A stretch of DNA of 64,000 nucleotides from Gordonia jacobaea. GTDB lineage: Bacteria > Actinomycetota > Actinomycetes > Mycobacteriales > Mycobacteriaceae. A program made the position numbers and the translations under genes. The stretch's first letter is position 1. Every line of letters starts with the position of its first letter. Positions 1-9,029 of the stretch are shown in pieces. Location: NCBI RefSeq assembly GCF_001186365.1, contig NZ_LDTZ01000022.1, positions 1 through 64,000 on the forward strand, read 5' to 3'. The notes under the pieces are model-generated. The model had not been told where the DNA came from and searched no databases. It saw only the letters and a list, made by a program, of their open reading frames with translations.

Positions 1-1
1 C

Positions 2-997
2 ATCGCGCTGTACCTGGTGATCATGCTGTGCTTCCGGTCGCTCGGCAGGCAGGCAACGTGGCCGCTGCGGCTCATCGCGCTCTCGCTGATCGCCGTCTCG
101 CTGCTGCTCGAACCGGTCCGCACGACGGTCTGGTACGGCCAGATCAACGTCTTCCTGTTGCTCATCATCCTGGCCGACCTGCTGCGTGTCGACAGACCCA
201 AGGGCGACAACAGTCGGGGCATGGGGGTCGGCACCGGGATCGCCGCGGGTATCAAGCTGACCCCGTTGATCTTCATCTTGTACCTGGCGATTCTGCGTCG
301 ATGGCGCGCGATGTTCGGGGTCATCGCGGGTTTCGTCGGCACCATCGTCGTCGGATTCATCGTGCTGCCAAGCGAATCCTGGTCGTACTGGACCGACAAG
401 CTCTTCGACTCCAATCGAGTCGGAGCGCCGCAAACCGTTGGAAATCAGTCGATCCGCGGGTGGTTGGCCAACCTCATCCACACCGACGCGCCGAATTCGT
501 TGCTGTGGGGTGTCCTGGCCCTCGCGGCGCTCACGCTTGGCATGTATGCGGCCGTACTCGCGCACCGGCACGGCCAGGAACTCCTCGCGCTGAGCATGGT
601 CGGCATGACGGCATGCGCGATCTCGCCCATGTCATGGGGACACCACTGGGTGTGGTTCGTGCCGATCTTGGTGATCTGCGTGAATCTTGTGCTGCGCATT
701 GATCTGTCGCCGCTGCGTCGAGTACTGGCAGGCGTGGCGGGTGTCTGCCTGATTCTGGTGGCGTTCTCGTGGCGCACCTACCTCGCGCACCCGATCTGGT
801 TCGTCAACAAGACGGTTCCCGACGCCTACCTCATCGGACTGTTTTTCAAACACGGCATCAGTTGGCTCGAATGGTTCACCGTTTATCCCTACAACGCGGT
901 GTTCCTCTGCACGGCAATCGCGACAATCGTCGTCTATCGGTCGTCGAACAACACGGTTGTGACCGGCGCCGATAACGTTCGCGACACGGTCGGCTAG
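2..997 (+). CDS. GT87 (DUF2029) polyprenol-phosphate-mannose-dependent mannosyltransferase, 3' part
   Basis: The reading frame is already open at base 2, so the 5' end lies outside the window; about 331 residues are visible. Several hydrophobic membrane segments are present, with the family signatures GQINVFLLL near the visible N-terminus, GIAAGIKLTPLIF, GNQSIRG and SWGHHWVWFVP. Actinobacterial GT87 enzymes are integral membrane alpha-mannosyltransferases that use polyprenyl-phosphate mannose on the outer face of the membrane to build PIM, lipomannan and lipoarabinomannan. The catalytic acidic loop expected near the N-terminus is not in view. The exact acceptor linkage cannot be told from sequence. 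Confidence 0.8.
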   Translation: MALYLVIMLCFRSLGRQATWPLRLIALSLIAVSLLLEPVRTTVWYGQINVFLLLIILADLLRVDRPKGDNSRGMGVGTGIAAGIKLTPLIFILYLAILRRWRAMFGVIAGFVGTIVVGFIVLPSESWSYWTDKLFDSNRVGAPQTVGNQSIRGWLANLIHTDAPNSLLWGVLALAALTLGMYAAVLAHRHGQELLALSMVGMTACAISPMSWGHHWVWFVPILVICVNLVLRIDLSPLRRVLAGVAGVCLILVAFSWRTYLAHPIWFVNKTVPDAYLIGLFFKHGISWLEWFTVYPYNAVFLCTAIATIVVYRSSNNTVVTGADNVRDTVG

Positions 998-1075
998 TTG
1001 CGCTAACGACTCGTCGCTGCAACTCGACGTGAATGGTGAAGGGTCCGAGGCTCCACATTCTCAAGGAGGCGCACC

Positions 1076-1537
1076 ATGATTCGACGTTCGATGACACGCA
1101 GAATGATCACTGGGCTCGTCGGTGCCTGCGCGGTAGCCGCAGCCACGATCGGGGCAGGGCACGCCGCGGCTGATGAATCGGTCTACGGCGAGGTCGGAGT
1201 GCGGTGTTACAGCCTCAACCCCAACGTCTTCGATTTCCCCTCGTACGCGGGCATACATGTCCAGCGGCGAGCGGGAGACAACACGTTCACCATGTGGGGA
1301 GACAGCAAGAGCTTCTTTCGCTATTACTCGGACACGAGAGTCGCCGTCACCCAACTCTCCAATGGCGCGACGCGCACCTACAACACGCACTGGGTCCACA
1401 CGATCGCCGACGACAGCGGCTATCGGATCGACGACATCCCGGGCCGCGGCAAGGTGAAGATCACGATCAATGCCGTCAACCGCGGACTGCTGACGCTGCG
1501 CGCACCCGAATGCTCCGGCGTCGTCGATCTGCAGTAG
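1076..1537 (+). CDS. Small secreted protein of unknown function
   Basis: 153 residues with a clear Sec signal peptide: RR-rich start, hydrophobic core MITGLVGACAVAAATIGAG and a likely AxA-type cleavage after HAAA (about residue 32). The mature part, about 120 residues, has two cysteines (GVRCYSL near its start and APECSG near the end) that could form a disulfide. A strong ribosome site AAGGAGG at 1063-1069 fixes the ATG. It stands alone between the mannosyltransferase and the acyl-CoA ligase. I do not recognise the family; a small exported actinobacterial protein is all that can be said. Confidence 0.75.
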   Translation: MIRRSMTRRMITGLVGACAVAAATIGAGHAAADESVYGEVGVRCYSLNPNVFDFPSYAGIHVQRRAGDNTFTMWGDSKSFFRYYSDTRVAVTQLSNGATRTYNTHWVHTIADDSGYRIDDIPGRGKVKITINAVNRGLLTLRAPECSGVVDLQ

Positions 1538-1646
1538 CACTACTCGGTTATTGTCAATTCACTGAACTCGGACACGGGTGGGCAATAAGCTGTCGCCAAC
1601 TCGGCGGAGTCGCGAGCATGCTCCGCCCCGATGGTGGGAGTCAGTC

Positions 1647-3215
1647 ATGGCAGGACGAGTGGTGGTACCCGATTCGATGGATCTCGGTTCGTGGATTGCG
1701 CGACGCGCAGCGATCATCCCGGATCACCCGGCACTAACCTTCGACGGTGAGACACTCACCTTCGCCGAATTCCAGCGTCGAATCGACCTGCTGGCCGAGC
1801 GATTGGTCGACGGCGGAGTCGCCCACGGCGATCGCGTTGCCTACCTCGGACCGAACCATTCGGCTTTCTTGGTCGCGCTGTTCGCCTGCGCGCGAGCGGG
1901 CGCGACGTTCGTCCCGCTCAACTTCCGGCTCACCGGACCCGAGCTCGCGTACATCCTCGATGACTGCGGCGCAACAACTCTCATCGCCGACGCCTCGCTG
2001 ACCGGCGTCGTCGACGACGTGCGCGCAGACATCGACGTGCAGCGGTTCATCGCGGTCGGCGGTGCTGACGGATGGGAGAACTTCGACGACGTGCTGGCAT
2101 CGGGTGTGCCGGTCGCCGATCCGGTGTTCGCCGACGCCGAGGATGTCGCGGTCATCATGTACACCTCGGGGACCACCGGCCGTCCCAAGGGTGCCATGCT
2201 CACGCACGGAAACCTGTTCTGGAACAACATCAATGCGCTACTCAGCTTCGACACCGTCTCCACCGACATCACCTACACCGCGGCGCCGCTGTTCCACATC
2301 GGCGGCCTCAACGTCACCACACTGGTCACGCTCCAGAAGGGCGGCCACGTGATCCTGTCGGGAGCGTTCGACCCAACACAGACACTCGCCGACATCGAAA
2401 AATACCGTGTGACAACGATGTTCGGCGTGCCCGCGATGTTCCTGTTCATGAGTCAGGTGCCTGCTTTCGTCACCGCCGATCTCTCGTCCCTGCGATACCT
2501 CATCTGCGGTGGCGCTCCGGTACCCGAGCCGTTGATGCGCACCTACGCCGACCGCGGAGTCACGTTCGCGCAGGGCTACGGCCTCACCGAGACGGCTCCG
2601 CTCGCACTCGTGATGGGTATCGACGAGTCGGAGAAGAAGATCGGAGCCGCGGGCAACAGGGTGCTGCCGCTCTCGAACGTGCGACTCGTCGACGCCACCA
2701 ACGCCGAGGTGGCGCCGGGGCAGCCGGGCGAGATCTGTGTTCGTGGACCCCAGGTGATGGTGGGCTACTGGGACAATCCCGGCGCCACCGATGCCGCGAT
2801 CGACGACGACGGGTGGTTCCACACCGGGGACGTCGGACGTGAGGACGAGGACGGTTACGTCTACGTCATCGACCGCGTGAAGGACATGGTGATCAGCGGT
2901 GGCGAGAACGTGTACCCCGCCGAGGTCGAGAGCGTGCTCTACAGCCATCCGGCGGTTGCCGAGGTCGCGATCGTCGGACTCCCGGATGACAAGTGGGGTG
3001 AGGCCGTCACCGCGGTCGTCGCGACGGCGCCCGGCGAGACCGTGACACTGGAAGAACTGCGCGAGTTCGCGGCCGACCGACTCGCCCGCTACAAGCTCCC
3101 GCTGCGTCTGGAGTTCATCGACGCGCTGCCGCGCAATCCGTCCGGCAAGGTGCTCAAGTTCGCGCTGCGCGACCGGTTCGGGGCTGAGAACACCACGGCC
3201 AGCCCGGCAGTCTGA
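1647..3215 (+). CDS. Fatty-acid--CoA ligase (FadD-like, AMP-binding)
   Basis: 522 residues. ANL-superfamily adenylating enzyme: activates a carboxylic acid to the acyl-AMP and then to the CoA thioester. Visible motifs are the P-loop MYTSGTTGRPKGAML (about residue 170), the A5 motif GYGLTE, the hinge/ATP motif WFHTGDVG with RVKDMVISGGENVYPAEVE, and the catalytic lysine in NPSGKVLK near the C-terminus, so both domains are complete. I chose ATG 1647 because GGTGGGAG sits 7 nt upstream; the frame is open to 1578 but that stretch is not like the family. Length and motif style match mycobacterial FadD13-like medium/long-chain ligases. The substrate is not predictable. Confidence 0.9.
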   Translation: MAGRVVVPDSMDLGSWIARRAAIIPDHPALTFDGETLTFAEFQRRIDLLAERLVDGGVAHGDRVAYLGPNHSAFLVALFACARAGATFVPLNFRLTGPELAYILDDCGATTLIADASLTGVVDDVRADIDVQRFIAVGGADGWENFDDVLASGVPVADPVFADAEDVAVIMYTSGTTGRPKGAMLTHGNLFWNNINALLSFDTVSTDITYTAAPLFHIGGLNVTTLVTLQKGGHVILSGAFDPTQTLADIEKYRVTTMFGVPAMFLFMSQVPAFVTADLSSLRYLICGGAPVPEPLMRTYADRGVTFAQGYGLTETAPLALVMGIDESEKKIGAAGNRVLPLSNVRLVDATNAEVAPGQPGEICVRGPQVMVGYWDNPGATDAAIDDDGWFHTGDVGREDEDGYVYVIDRVKDMVISGGENVYPAEVESVLYSHPAVAEVAIVGLPDDKWGEAVTAVVATAPGETVTLEELREFAADRLARYKLPLRLEFIDALPRNPSGKVLKFALRDRFGAENTTASPAV

Positions 3216-3279
3216 CCTGCCGCGACAGGTCGCTGTGCACAGCCGTAGGGGAGGGGGCTGCGCTGTCGGTGATCGCCGG

Positions 3280-3285
3280 TAGTCT
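3280..3285 (+). promoter_or_regulatory. -10 box TAGTCT for leaderless dnaX mRNA
   Basis: TAGTCT lies 6 nt before the GTG of dnaX, so the transcript would start at or next to the start codon. Confidence 0.5.
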
Positions 3286-3291
3286 CGACGC

Positions 3292-5721
3292 GTGGCTCTG
3301 TATCGCACCTATCGTCCGGCAACGTTCGCCGAAGTCGTCGGGCAGGAGCACGTCACCGATCCGCTCAGCCGCGCCCTCGACGGAAACCGCATCAATCACG
3401 CGTATCTGTTCTCCGGACCGCGCGGATGCGGCAAGACGTCATCGGCCCGCATCCTTGCGCGCTCACTGAACTGCGAGCAGGGCCCGACGTCGACGCCGTG
3501 TGGCGTCTGCTCGTCGTGCGTGGCCCTCGCGCCGGGCGGGCCGGGCAACCTCGACGTGATCGAACTCGACGCAGCCAGCCACGGAGGCGTCGACGACACA
3601 CGTGAACTGCGCGACCGCGCCTTCTACGCACCGTCGGAGTCGCGATATCGCGTGTTCATCGTCGACGAGGCGCACATGGTCACCAACGCGGGGTTCAACG
3701 CGTTGCTGAAGATCGTCGAGGAGCCGCCGGAGCACCTCATATTCGTCTTCGCCACCACCGAGCCCGAGAAGGTCTTGCCGACCATCCGCTCGCGCACCCA
3801 CCACTACCCGTTCCGGCTGCTCGCGCCGCCGGTCATGCGCGGGCTGCTCGAGAACATCTGCGCCAAAGAGGGCGTCGTCGTGGCGCCGGATGTCTATCCG
3901 TTGGTCATCCGCGCGGGTGGCGGCTCGCCCCGCGACTCGCTGTCGATCCTCGACCAGCTACTCGCTGGTGCATCCGACGAGGGCGTCACCTACGACCGCG
4001 CCCTCGCACTGCTCGGCGTCACCGACATCGCACTCATCGACGACGCCATCGACGCCCTTGCCGCCTCCGATGGCGCAGCGCTGTTCGCGACGGTCGAGAA
4101 GGTCGTCGACGCCGGGCATGATCCTCGACGCTTCGCCGTCGACCTACTCGAGCGGCTGCGCGATCTCATTCTGCTGCAAGCAGTTCCGGACGCTGCCGAA
4201 CGCGGACTGGTTGAAGCACCGGGAGACCAACTCGCGCGGATGCAGGGGCAGATCGAGCACCTCGGACCGGGCGGACTCACCCGCTTCGCCGAGATCGTGC
4301 ACGAAGCTCTCGGCGAGATGCGCGGCACCACGTCGCCGCGCCTGCTGCTCGAGGTGATGTGCGCGCGGATGCTGCTGCCATCGGTCTCCGCCGACGACGC
4401 AGCGCTGCTCCAGCGTCTCGAACGACTCGAGTCGGGCGTCGCTCCGGACGGAGGGAACGCCGGCGGTGCAACGCCCTCGCCGTCCGCGCGCGCCGAGGGT
4501 GCACCCACCGCGGCACCCGCCCCGCCGCCCGTCGACCCGCCCAAGTACGTCCGCCCCTCGCAGCGCAAGACGGCCGACGAGCCCGCCGCCCAGGCTGACG
4601 CGGCTCCCGCAGAGGCCGTGGCGCCCCCCGCTCCGCGCGATGAGGCTGCCCCGGCCGTCGGCGGCGATACTCCCGCTGGTCGAGCAGACCGGAGCGCCAG
4701 CGAAGGCGTCACTCCCGCTGGTCGAGCAGACCGGAGCGCCAGCGGAGGTCGTGTCGAGACCACCCCGCCCGAGCCCACGCGCGGTGATGCTCCCGCTGCC
4801 GCGTCCGCGGGCGATTCCCTCGCTGCCGCTGCCGAGCCCGCGAGCGATTCCCTCGCTGGTCGAGCAGACCGGAGCGCCAGCGGAGGTCGTGTCGAGACCA
4901 CGCCCTCCGAGCCCACTCCCGCGGCGGCAGCACCCGCCGAGCCCACGCGCCCGATGCCGAAGCGCGAAGCGCAAGCGACGCCCGAACCTGCCCCGACGCC
5001 GGAACCGGCCGCGGTGGTAGCCGCAGACGACGACATCCCGCTGCCCGACGAGCCCGTCGACGACTACGACGCGCCAGTCCCCGACGACGGTCGACCGTCC
5101 ATGCCGCGCAGCGTCGAACCCGAACCCGAACCACAACCAGAACCCGAGCCGCAGACCGGCCTCGACGTAGAGACCGCGCGCAAGCGTTTCCAGGAAGTGC
5201 GCGCCGCGGTCCGTGAGCGGTCGAAGAGTCTCGAGCCGATGCTGTCGAACGCCGTCGTCGACGAGATCCGCGACAACATCGTGGTCTTGGCGCATCCCGT
5301 CGAGGTGTTGGTCGGCAGGTTGTCGGCGCCGCACGCGGTGAACATCATGCGCGAGGCGCTGCGCGAGGTCTTCGGAACCGAACTCGACGTGCAGACGATC
5401 CACAAGATCGTCGACGTGAGCGCGCCCGCGAAAAACGCAGCGGGCCAACCGGATCGGCAGCAGCGTCGTGCTCAGACCTTCTCGCGTCCGAGCCGCGCTC
5501 GGGGCAGCTCGGGCGAGCAGTCCGACGCTGCCGCGGCACCGGAGGCCCCGGCCGAGCCCGAGGAGCCCGAACCGCCACGCCAAGACGACGACATCCCCGA
5601 CGCGGAGCGTGCGGAGATGGTCGCCGAGGTGCAGAACGCCACCCCCGAGGGACGCTTCGACCCGAACAAGGTCGCGATGGAACTGCTCAAGACCGAGCTG
5701 GGCGCCCGGCCGCTGGAGTAG
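3292..5721 (+). CDS. dnaX: DNA polymerase III subunit gamma/tau
   Basis: 809 residues. Clamp-loader ATPase of the replicative polymerase: loads the beta sliding clamp and couples the core polymerases. The N-terminal AAA+ module (about 1-370) shows Walker A GPRGCGKTSSARIL, a zinc finger with four cysteines (CEQGPTSTPCGVCSSC), Walker B VFIVDEAHM and the sensor/SRC region EPEKVLPTIRSR. Residues about 385-640 are a Pro/Ala/Glu linker much longer than I recall for M. tuberculosis DnaX; it contains three in-frame copies of a dispersed repeat (4671-4901). A folded C-terminal part (LDVETARKRFQEVRAAV onward) follows, then another acidic linker and a conserved end. No frameshift signal for a short gamma form was recognised. 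GTG start behind TAGTCT. Confidence 0.96.
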   Translation: MALYRTYRPATFAEVVGQEHVTDPLSRALDGNRINHAYLFSGPRGCGKTSSARILARSLNCEQGPTSTPCGVCSSCVALAPGGPGNLDVIELDAASHGGVDDTRELRDRAFYAPSESRYRVFIVDEAHMVTNAGFNALLKIVEEPPEHLIFVFATTEPEKVLPTIRSRTHHYPFRLLAPPVMRGLLENICAKEGVVVAPDVYPLVIRAGGGSPRDSLSILDQLLAGASDEGVTYDRALALLGVTDIALIDDAIDALAASDGAALFATVEKVVDAGHDPRRFAVDLLERLRDLILLQAVPDAAERGLVEAPGDQLARMQGQIEHLGPGGLTRFAEIVHEALGEMRGTTSPRLLLEVMCARMLLPSVSADDAALLQRLERLESGVAPDGGNAGGATPSPSARAEGAPTAAPAPPPVDPPKYVRPSQRKTADEPAAQADAAPAEAVAPPAPRDEAAPAVGGDTPAGRADRSASEGVTPAGRADRSASGGRVETTPPEPTRGDAPAAASAGDSLAAAAEPASDSLAGRADRSASGGRVETTPSEPTPAAAAPAEPTRPMPKREAQATPEPAPTPEPAAVVAADDDIPLPDEPVDDYDAPVPDDGRPSMPRSVEPEPEPQPEPEPQTGLDVETARKRFQEVRAAVRERSKSLEPMLSNAVVDEIRDNIVVLAHPVEVLVGRLSAPHAVNIMREALREVFGTELDVQTIHKIVDVSAPAKNAAGQPDRQQRRAQTFSRPSRARGSSGEQSDAAAAPEAPAEPEEPEPPRQDDDIPDAERAEMVAEVQNATPEGRFDPNKVAMELLKTELGARPLE
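4671..4901 (+). repeat. Three in-frame copies of a dispersed GGTCGAGC...GTCGAGACC repeat inside dnaX
   Basis: Copies at 4671-4702 (3' truncated), 4713-4763 and 4849-4901 share GCTGGTCGAGCAGACCGGAG and continue to GTGTCGAGACCAC in the two full ones. All three are in the same phase and add AGRADRSASGGRVETT-type peptides to the linker. The outer parts match the intergenic clusters at 13.1-13.3 kb and 15.4-15.5 kb, so this is one family. Confidence 0.85.
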
Positions 5722-5746
5722 CGCGAACCTCGCGCCGCTACCAGCG
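5711..5746. terminator. Hairpin between convergent dnaX and CFA-synthase-like gene
   Basis: CGCTGGAGTAGCG (5711-5723) pairs with CGCTACCAGCG (5736-5746), an 11-bp stem with a 2-nt bulge. It overlaps the dnaX stop codon and sits in the 39-bp gap between convergent genes. There is no clear T run. Confidence 0.45.
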
Positions 5747-5760
5747 GATTCGAGTCGCCT

Positions 5761-7092
5761 CTATGCGTCCCACCACGGGCGCAGCGGGAGATCGCTCTGA
5801 CCGTACTCGTCGAGCTTGGTCGCGAGGACGTGGTGGAGCTGAACGATGTTGCGCTCGAAGCCGATTCGGCATCCGGCCATGTAGAGGCCCCACAGTCGGG
5901 CGGTACCCTCGGTGACCTCTTCGACGGCCTCGTCCCAGTGCTCGACGAGGTTGCGGTTCCAGTCGCGCAGGGTCATGGCGTAGTGCGGGCGGAAGTCCTC
6001 CTCGTGCAGCACCTCGAGCCCGCCGATGTCCTGGATCTTCGAGATGATCTTGCCGGAGCCGGTGAGCTCGCCGTCGGGAAAGACGTACCGGTCGATGAAC
6101 GATCCGGCGCGTGCGTTCTTGAAGTTGTCGGGCCGAGTGATGCAATGGTTCAACATCATTCCGCCGACCCGGAGCTTGTCGCGGATGAACGAGAAGTACG
6201 CCGGGTAGTTGTGGACCCCGATGTGCTCGGTGAGTCCGATCGACGAGACGGCGTCGAAGTCGCTCTCGGTCACGTCGCGGTAGTCGCTGAACCGCACCTC
6301 GGCGAGGTCGCTGAGTCCCTCGTCGACGATCTTCTTCTGCGCCCACTCGGCCTGTTCCGCGGAGAGTGTGACGCCGAGCGTCTTGACTCCGCGCGACGCT
6401 CCGTAGCGCACCATTCCGCCCCAGCCGCAACCGATGTCGAGGAGACGGTCACCCGGCTTGAGTCGCAGCTTGTCGAAGATCAGACGGTACTTGTTCTCCT
6501 GGGCGGTCTCCAGCGACGCCTCGAGATCGGGGTAGACCGCGCAGGTGTAGGTCATCGACGGTCCGAGGACCCACTCGTAGAACGTATTCGACACGTCGTA
6601 GTGATGATGGATCACCTCGGCGTCGCGAGTCTTACTGTGCCGCAGTCCTTCCGCGAAGCGTCGCCAGCGCGGCAGTGCCTCCTGGGGCGGCGGCGCGATC
6701 GGCTTGAAATGCTCGATGCCCAGCGAGCGGGCCACATGTGCCAACGTCAGCGGAGACGGACGCTTGAATTCGAGGTCGGCGGCCAAAGCACGCAGCGCCT
6801 CGTAGGGGTCACCGGGGTGGGCACCGATCAACTCGAGGTCGCCTGAGACGTATGCGCGCGCCAACCCGAGATCCCCGGGGGCGGTGACGAGATACGTTGT
6901 GCCACGGGCGTTCTTGAGGTTCAATCCGTACTCGGCGTCGGCGGGACCTGCCGAGCTGCCGTCGTACGCGGTGACCCTGATGCTGAGATTGCCGCCGACG
7001 AGCGACTCGAAGATCTGCGCCAGAGTCATTTTGCCCTGCGAGGTGTCCGAGGGAGAGGGAGACGCGGGTACGTTGTCCTTGAACGTGGTCAT
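5761..7092 (-). CDS. Cyclopropane-fatty-acyl-phospholipid synthase-like methyltransferase
   Basis: 443 residues. SAM-dependent lipid methyltransferase of the CFA/mycolic-acid-synthase superfamily. The N-terminal ~120 residues resemble the CFA-synthase accessory domain; the core has the SAM loop LLDIGCGWGGM (about residue 210), the preceding SMTYTCAVYPD segment, and EHIGVHNYPAYF. It starts inside the stop codon of the upstream FAD oxidase (AATGA overlap at 7089-7092), so the two are probably translationally coupled. Paired FAD oxidoreductase/methyltransferase genes make 10-methyl branched fatty acids from oleoyl lipids in actinobacteria; by position, however, this pair corresponds, as I recall, to Rv3720/Rv3719, whose product is not established. 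Substrate left open. Confidence 0.88.
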   Translation of the reverse strand: MTTFKDNVPASPSPSDTSQGKMTLAQIFESLVGGNLSIRVTAYDGSSAGPADAEYGLNLKNARGTTYLVTAPGDLGLARAYVSGDLELIGAHPGDPYEALRALAADLEFKRPSPLTLAHVARSLGIEHFKPIAPPPQEALPRWRRFAEGLRHSKTRDAEVIHHHYDVSNTFYEWVLGPSMTYTCAVYPDLEASLETAQENKYRLIFDKLRLKPGDRLLDIGCGWGGMVRYGASRGVKTLGVTLSAEQAEWAQKKIVDEGLSDLAEVRFSDYRDVTESDFDAVSSIGLTEHIGVHNYPAYFSFIRDKLRVGGMMLNHCITRPDNFKNARAGSFIDRYVFPDGELTGSGKIISKIQDIGGLEVLHEEDFRPHYAMTLRDWNRNLVEHWDEAVEEVTEGTARLWGLYMAGCRIGFERNIVQLHHVLATKLDEYGQSDLPLRPWWDA

Positions 7093-8501
7093 TGCCGTTT
7101 CACCGCTTTCGCATAGAGGTCGAGAAGCCGGCCGCGAGGGTCGTACCGCTTCTTCAGGAGTCGATAGTGTTCGCCACCGTAGAGTTCGTCGAACTCTTCG
7201 GGGGAGTAGAAGGATTCCGAATACAGCGATTTGTGGCCGTCGAGATCGGCCACCTCTCGCTCGATGAGCTTGTTGGCGTGTCCCGGGTCGTCGGGCGTCA
7301 CGGGCACCGCAGACCAGAACCCGACGTTGACGTAGGTGCGCTTGGGCTCGAGCGGGTAGAGCGGCCAGGGGCGTGCGGCGTCGGCGACAGCCAGCGCCGG
7401 CTCACGTAAACGCAACGGGCACAACCACACCGGCTCGATCGGAATGTTCTCGAGGAACCACTCGAGGTACGCGGTGGTGTTCTCGATGGGAACCTCGATG
7501 TCTTGCACCACCCGCTCGTTGGCGGGCAAACCCTTGCGCTTGTTGAGTCTGTCGGCGATGTCGAAGCGCTGGTCGTAGCCGATCAACTTCCAGTAGAAGC
7601 TGCTGCGCAGCAACTTCTTTGGCCAAAGCCGTCGAATCTTGGGGTTCTGGGCACCGAAGGCTCGTGAGCACCAGAACCAGTCGGTGTCCCAGCGCCAGAG
7701 GTAGTCGTGGATGGTCAGGCGGTCGCGCTTGATCCCCGAGGCGTGCTGGATGGACCGGTAGTAGATGTCCATCCCCGTGTAATCGCTGACCGGACCGGCC
7801 TCGTCGGTTTGGCGGCCGACGGTCAGGTAGGCCTCGTCGGCGGTGAAAACCACACCATCGAGGTAGTCGACGCGCTCGCCGTCGTAGCTACGCTCGTCTG
7901 CGATGGTGTTCATCGTCGACTGCAGTGCCGCAAGATCGTGAAAACGTATGTGGCGCAATGCGACGTACGGCTGAACGGTTTCGAGCTCGATCTTCAGTCT
8001 GACCGAATACCCCAGCGTCCCATATGAATTGGGGAAGCCGAAGAAGAGTTCGGAGTTCTCGTTGGTCGGGGTTGCGGTGACGATGGAGCCGTCGCCGGTC
8101 AGAATGTCTATCTCGAGCACCGACTCGTGCGGCAAGCCGTTGCGGAAGGATGTGCTCTCGATGCCGAGACCCGTGACCGCTCCGCCGAGGGTGATGGTCT
8201 TGAGCTGCGGCACCACCAGCGGCGCCAGCCCGTACGGCAGCGTTGCGGCGACCAGGTTCTCGTAGGTGCACATCCCCGCGACGTCGGCGGTCTTGGCCAC
8301 CGGGTCGACGGAAATCACCCTGTCGAGACCCGATACGTCGAGGCCGGGATGCGGATTCTTGGCGCGTGCACGAAACAGGTTCGACGTCTTTTTCGCGAGA
8401 CGGACCGTTGCTCCCGGCGGAATTGCCCGATAGCTGGCCAGAAGGGTGGCAACCCCGTCGTCGAATGCCTGTGCCCCCATCTCCAACCGTCCAGAAGTCA
8501 C
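7089..8501 (-). CDS. FAD-binding (PCMH-type) oxidoreductase paired with the CFA-like methyltransferase
   Basis: 470 residues. The N-terminal half is a PCMH-type FAD domain: GLDRVISVDPVAKTADVAG, then GLAPLVVPQLKTITLGGAV and GIESTSFRNG, the pattern of the DHCR24/alditol-oxidase class. No membrane segments. In the known actinobacterial pair such a protein reduces a methylene intermediate made by the CFA-like enzyme; here that role is inferred only from the fused ATG/TGA junction with the downstream methyltransferase. The start is GTG 8501, 6 nt after a TAGGCT box; an alternative ATG at 8480 would remove 7 residues. Confidence 0.85.
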   Translation of the reverse strand: MTSGRLEMGAQAFDDGVATLLASYRAIPPGATVRLAKKTSNLFRARAKNPHPGLDVSGLDRVISVDPVAKTADVAGMCTYENLVAATLPYGLAPLVVPQLKTITLGGAVTGLGIESTSFRNGLPHESVLEIDILTGDGSIVTATPTNENSELFFGFPNSYGTLGYSVRLKIELETVQPYVALRHIRFHDLAALQSTMNTIADERSYDGERVDYLDGVVFTADEAYLTVGRQTDEAGPVSDYTGMDIYYRSIQHASGIKRDRLTIHDYLWRWDTDWFWCSRAFGAQNPKIRRLWPKKLLRSSFYWKLIGYDQRFDIADRLNKRKGLPANERVVQDIEVPIENTTAYLEWFLENIPIEPVWLCPLRLREPALAVADAARPWPLYPLEPKRTYVNVGFWSAVPVTPDDPGHANKLIEREVADLDGHKSLYSESFYSPEEFDELYGGEHYRLLKKRYDPRGRLLDLYAKAVKRQ

Positions 8502-8507
8502 TTGGCT

Positions 8508-8513
8508 AGCCTA
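8508..8513 (-). promoter_or_regulatory. -10 box TAGGCT for the FAD oxidase operon
   Basis: On the minus strand TAGGCT is followed by 6 nt and the GTG at 8501; no ribosome site is present, which fits a leaderless mRNA. Confidence 0.45.
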
Positions 8514-8560
8514 GGACCTGATCAGCACGCCCGCCAATCTGCCATGAAGGAGTGCCCGTC

Positions 8561-9001
8561 GTGGGTGAGATTTCCGCCAGTCAATCGATCGACATCGCCG
8601 CAAGTGCCGACCAGGTGATCGGGGTGCTTGCCGACTACGTCGACGCGCGTCCGGCGATCCTTCCCGAGCAGTACCGCGACTACAAGGTCATCAGCGGCGG
8701 CCAGGGCGACGGCACGGTGGTGCATTGGATTCTGCAGGCGACCTCGAAGCGTCAGCGCGACGTCAAGGCGACCGTCAGCGTCGTGCCGGACACCATCACC
8801 GAACGCGACGAGAATTCGTCGATGGTCACCACCTACAAGGTCACCCCGGCCGGTAGCGGTTCCAAGGTCACCACGACCACCACGTGGAACTCCAACGCCA
8901 GCGGCATCGGCGGCTTCTTCGAGAAGACGTTTGCGCCCAAGGGTCTCGCGAAGATCCAGGCACAGTTGCTCGCGAACCTGAAGGCGCGGGTCGAGAAGTA
9001 A
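8561..9001 (+). CDS. SRPBCC-family (START-like) protein
   Basis: 146 residues. Helix-grip fold pattern: N-terminal ISASQSIDIAASADQVIGVL, a central beta-rich stretch with GGQGDGTVVHW, and a long C-terminal helix FAPKGLAKIQAQLLANLK. SRPBCC proteins bind hydrophobic ligands; no catalytic residues can be assigned. GTG 8561 is preferred because AAGGAG at 8547-8552 is 8 nt away, whereas an upstream GTG at 8552 overlaps that site. It is divergent from the lipid-modifying pair, and I recall the same neighbour order in M. tuberculosis (Rv3718c beside Rv3719), so a link to lipids is plausible but unproven. Confidence 0.85.
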   Translation: MGEISASQSIDIAASADQVIGVLADYVDARPAILPEQYRDYKVISGGQGDGTVVHWILQATSKRQRDVKATVSVVPDTITERDENSSMVTTYKVTPAGSGSKVTTTTTWNSNASGIGGFFEKTFAPKGLAKIQAQLLANLKARVEK

Positions 9002-9029
9002 AGGCCAGTTCTGCGGACCGGTTCGCACG

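Noticed and set aside
3216..3291. A signal-recognition-particle RNA gene near dnaX
   Set aside because: I looked because I associate one with dnaX in relatives, but the 76-bp gap is too short and shows no such hairpin.
4144..5583. Long open frame on the minus strand inside dnaX (about 479 codons)
   Set aside because: It is the antisense shadow of the Pro/Ala-rich linker in high-GC DNA; the translation is Arg/Gly-rich low complexity and lacks a plausible start signal.
5761..8501. Assigning the FAD oxidase/methyltransferase pair as the tuberculostearic acid (tmsA/tmsB, bfaA/bfaB) genes
   Set aside because: The gene types match, but the neighbours fit the Rv3719-Rv3720 locus rather than the Rv0447c-Rv0449c one, so the symbols were not used.
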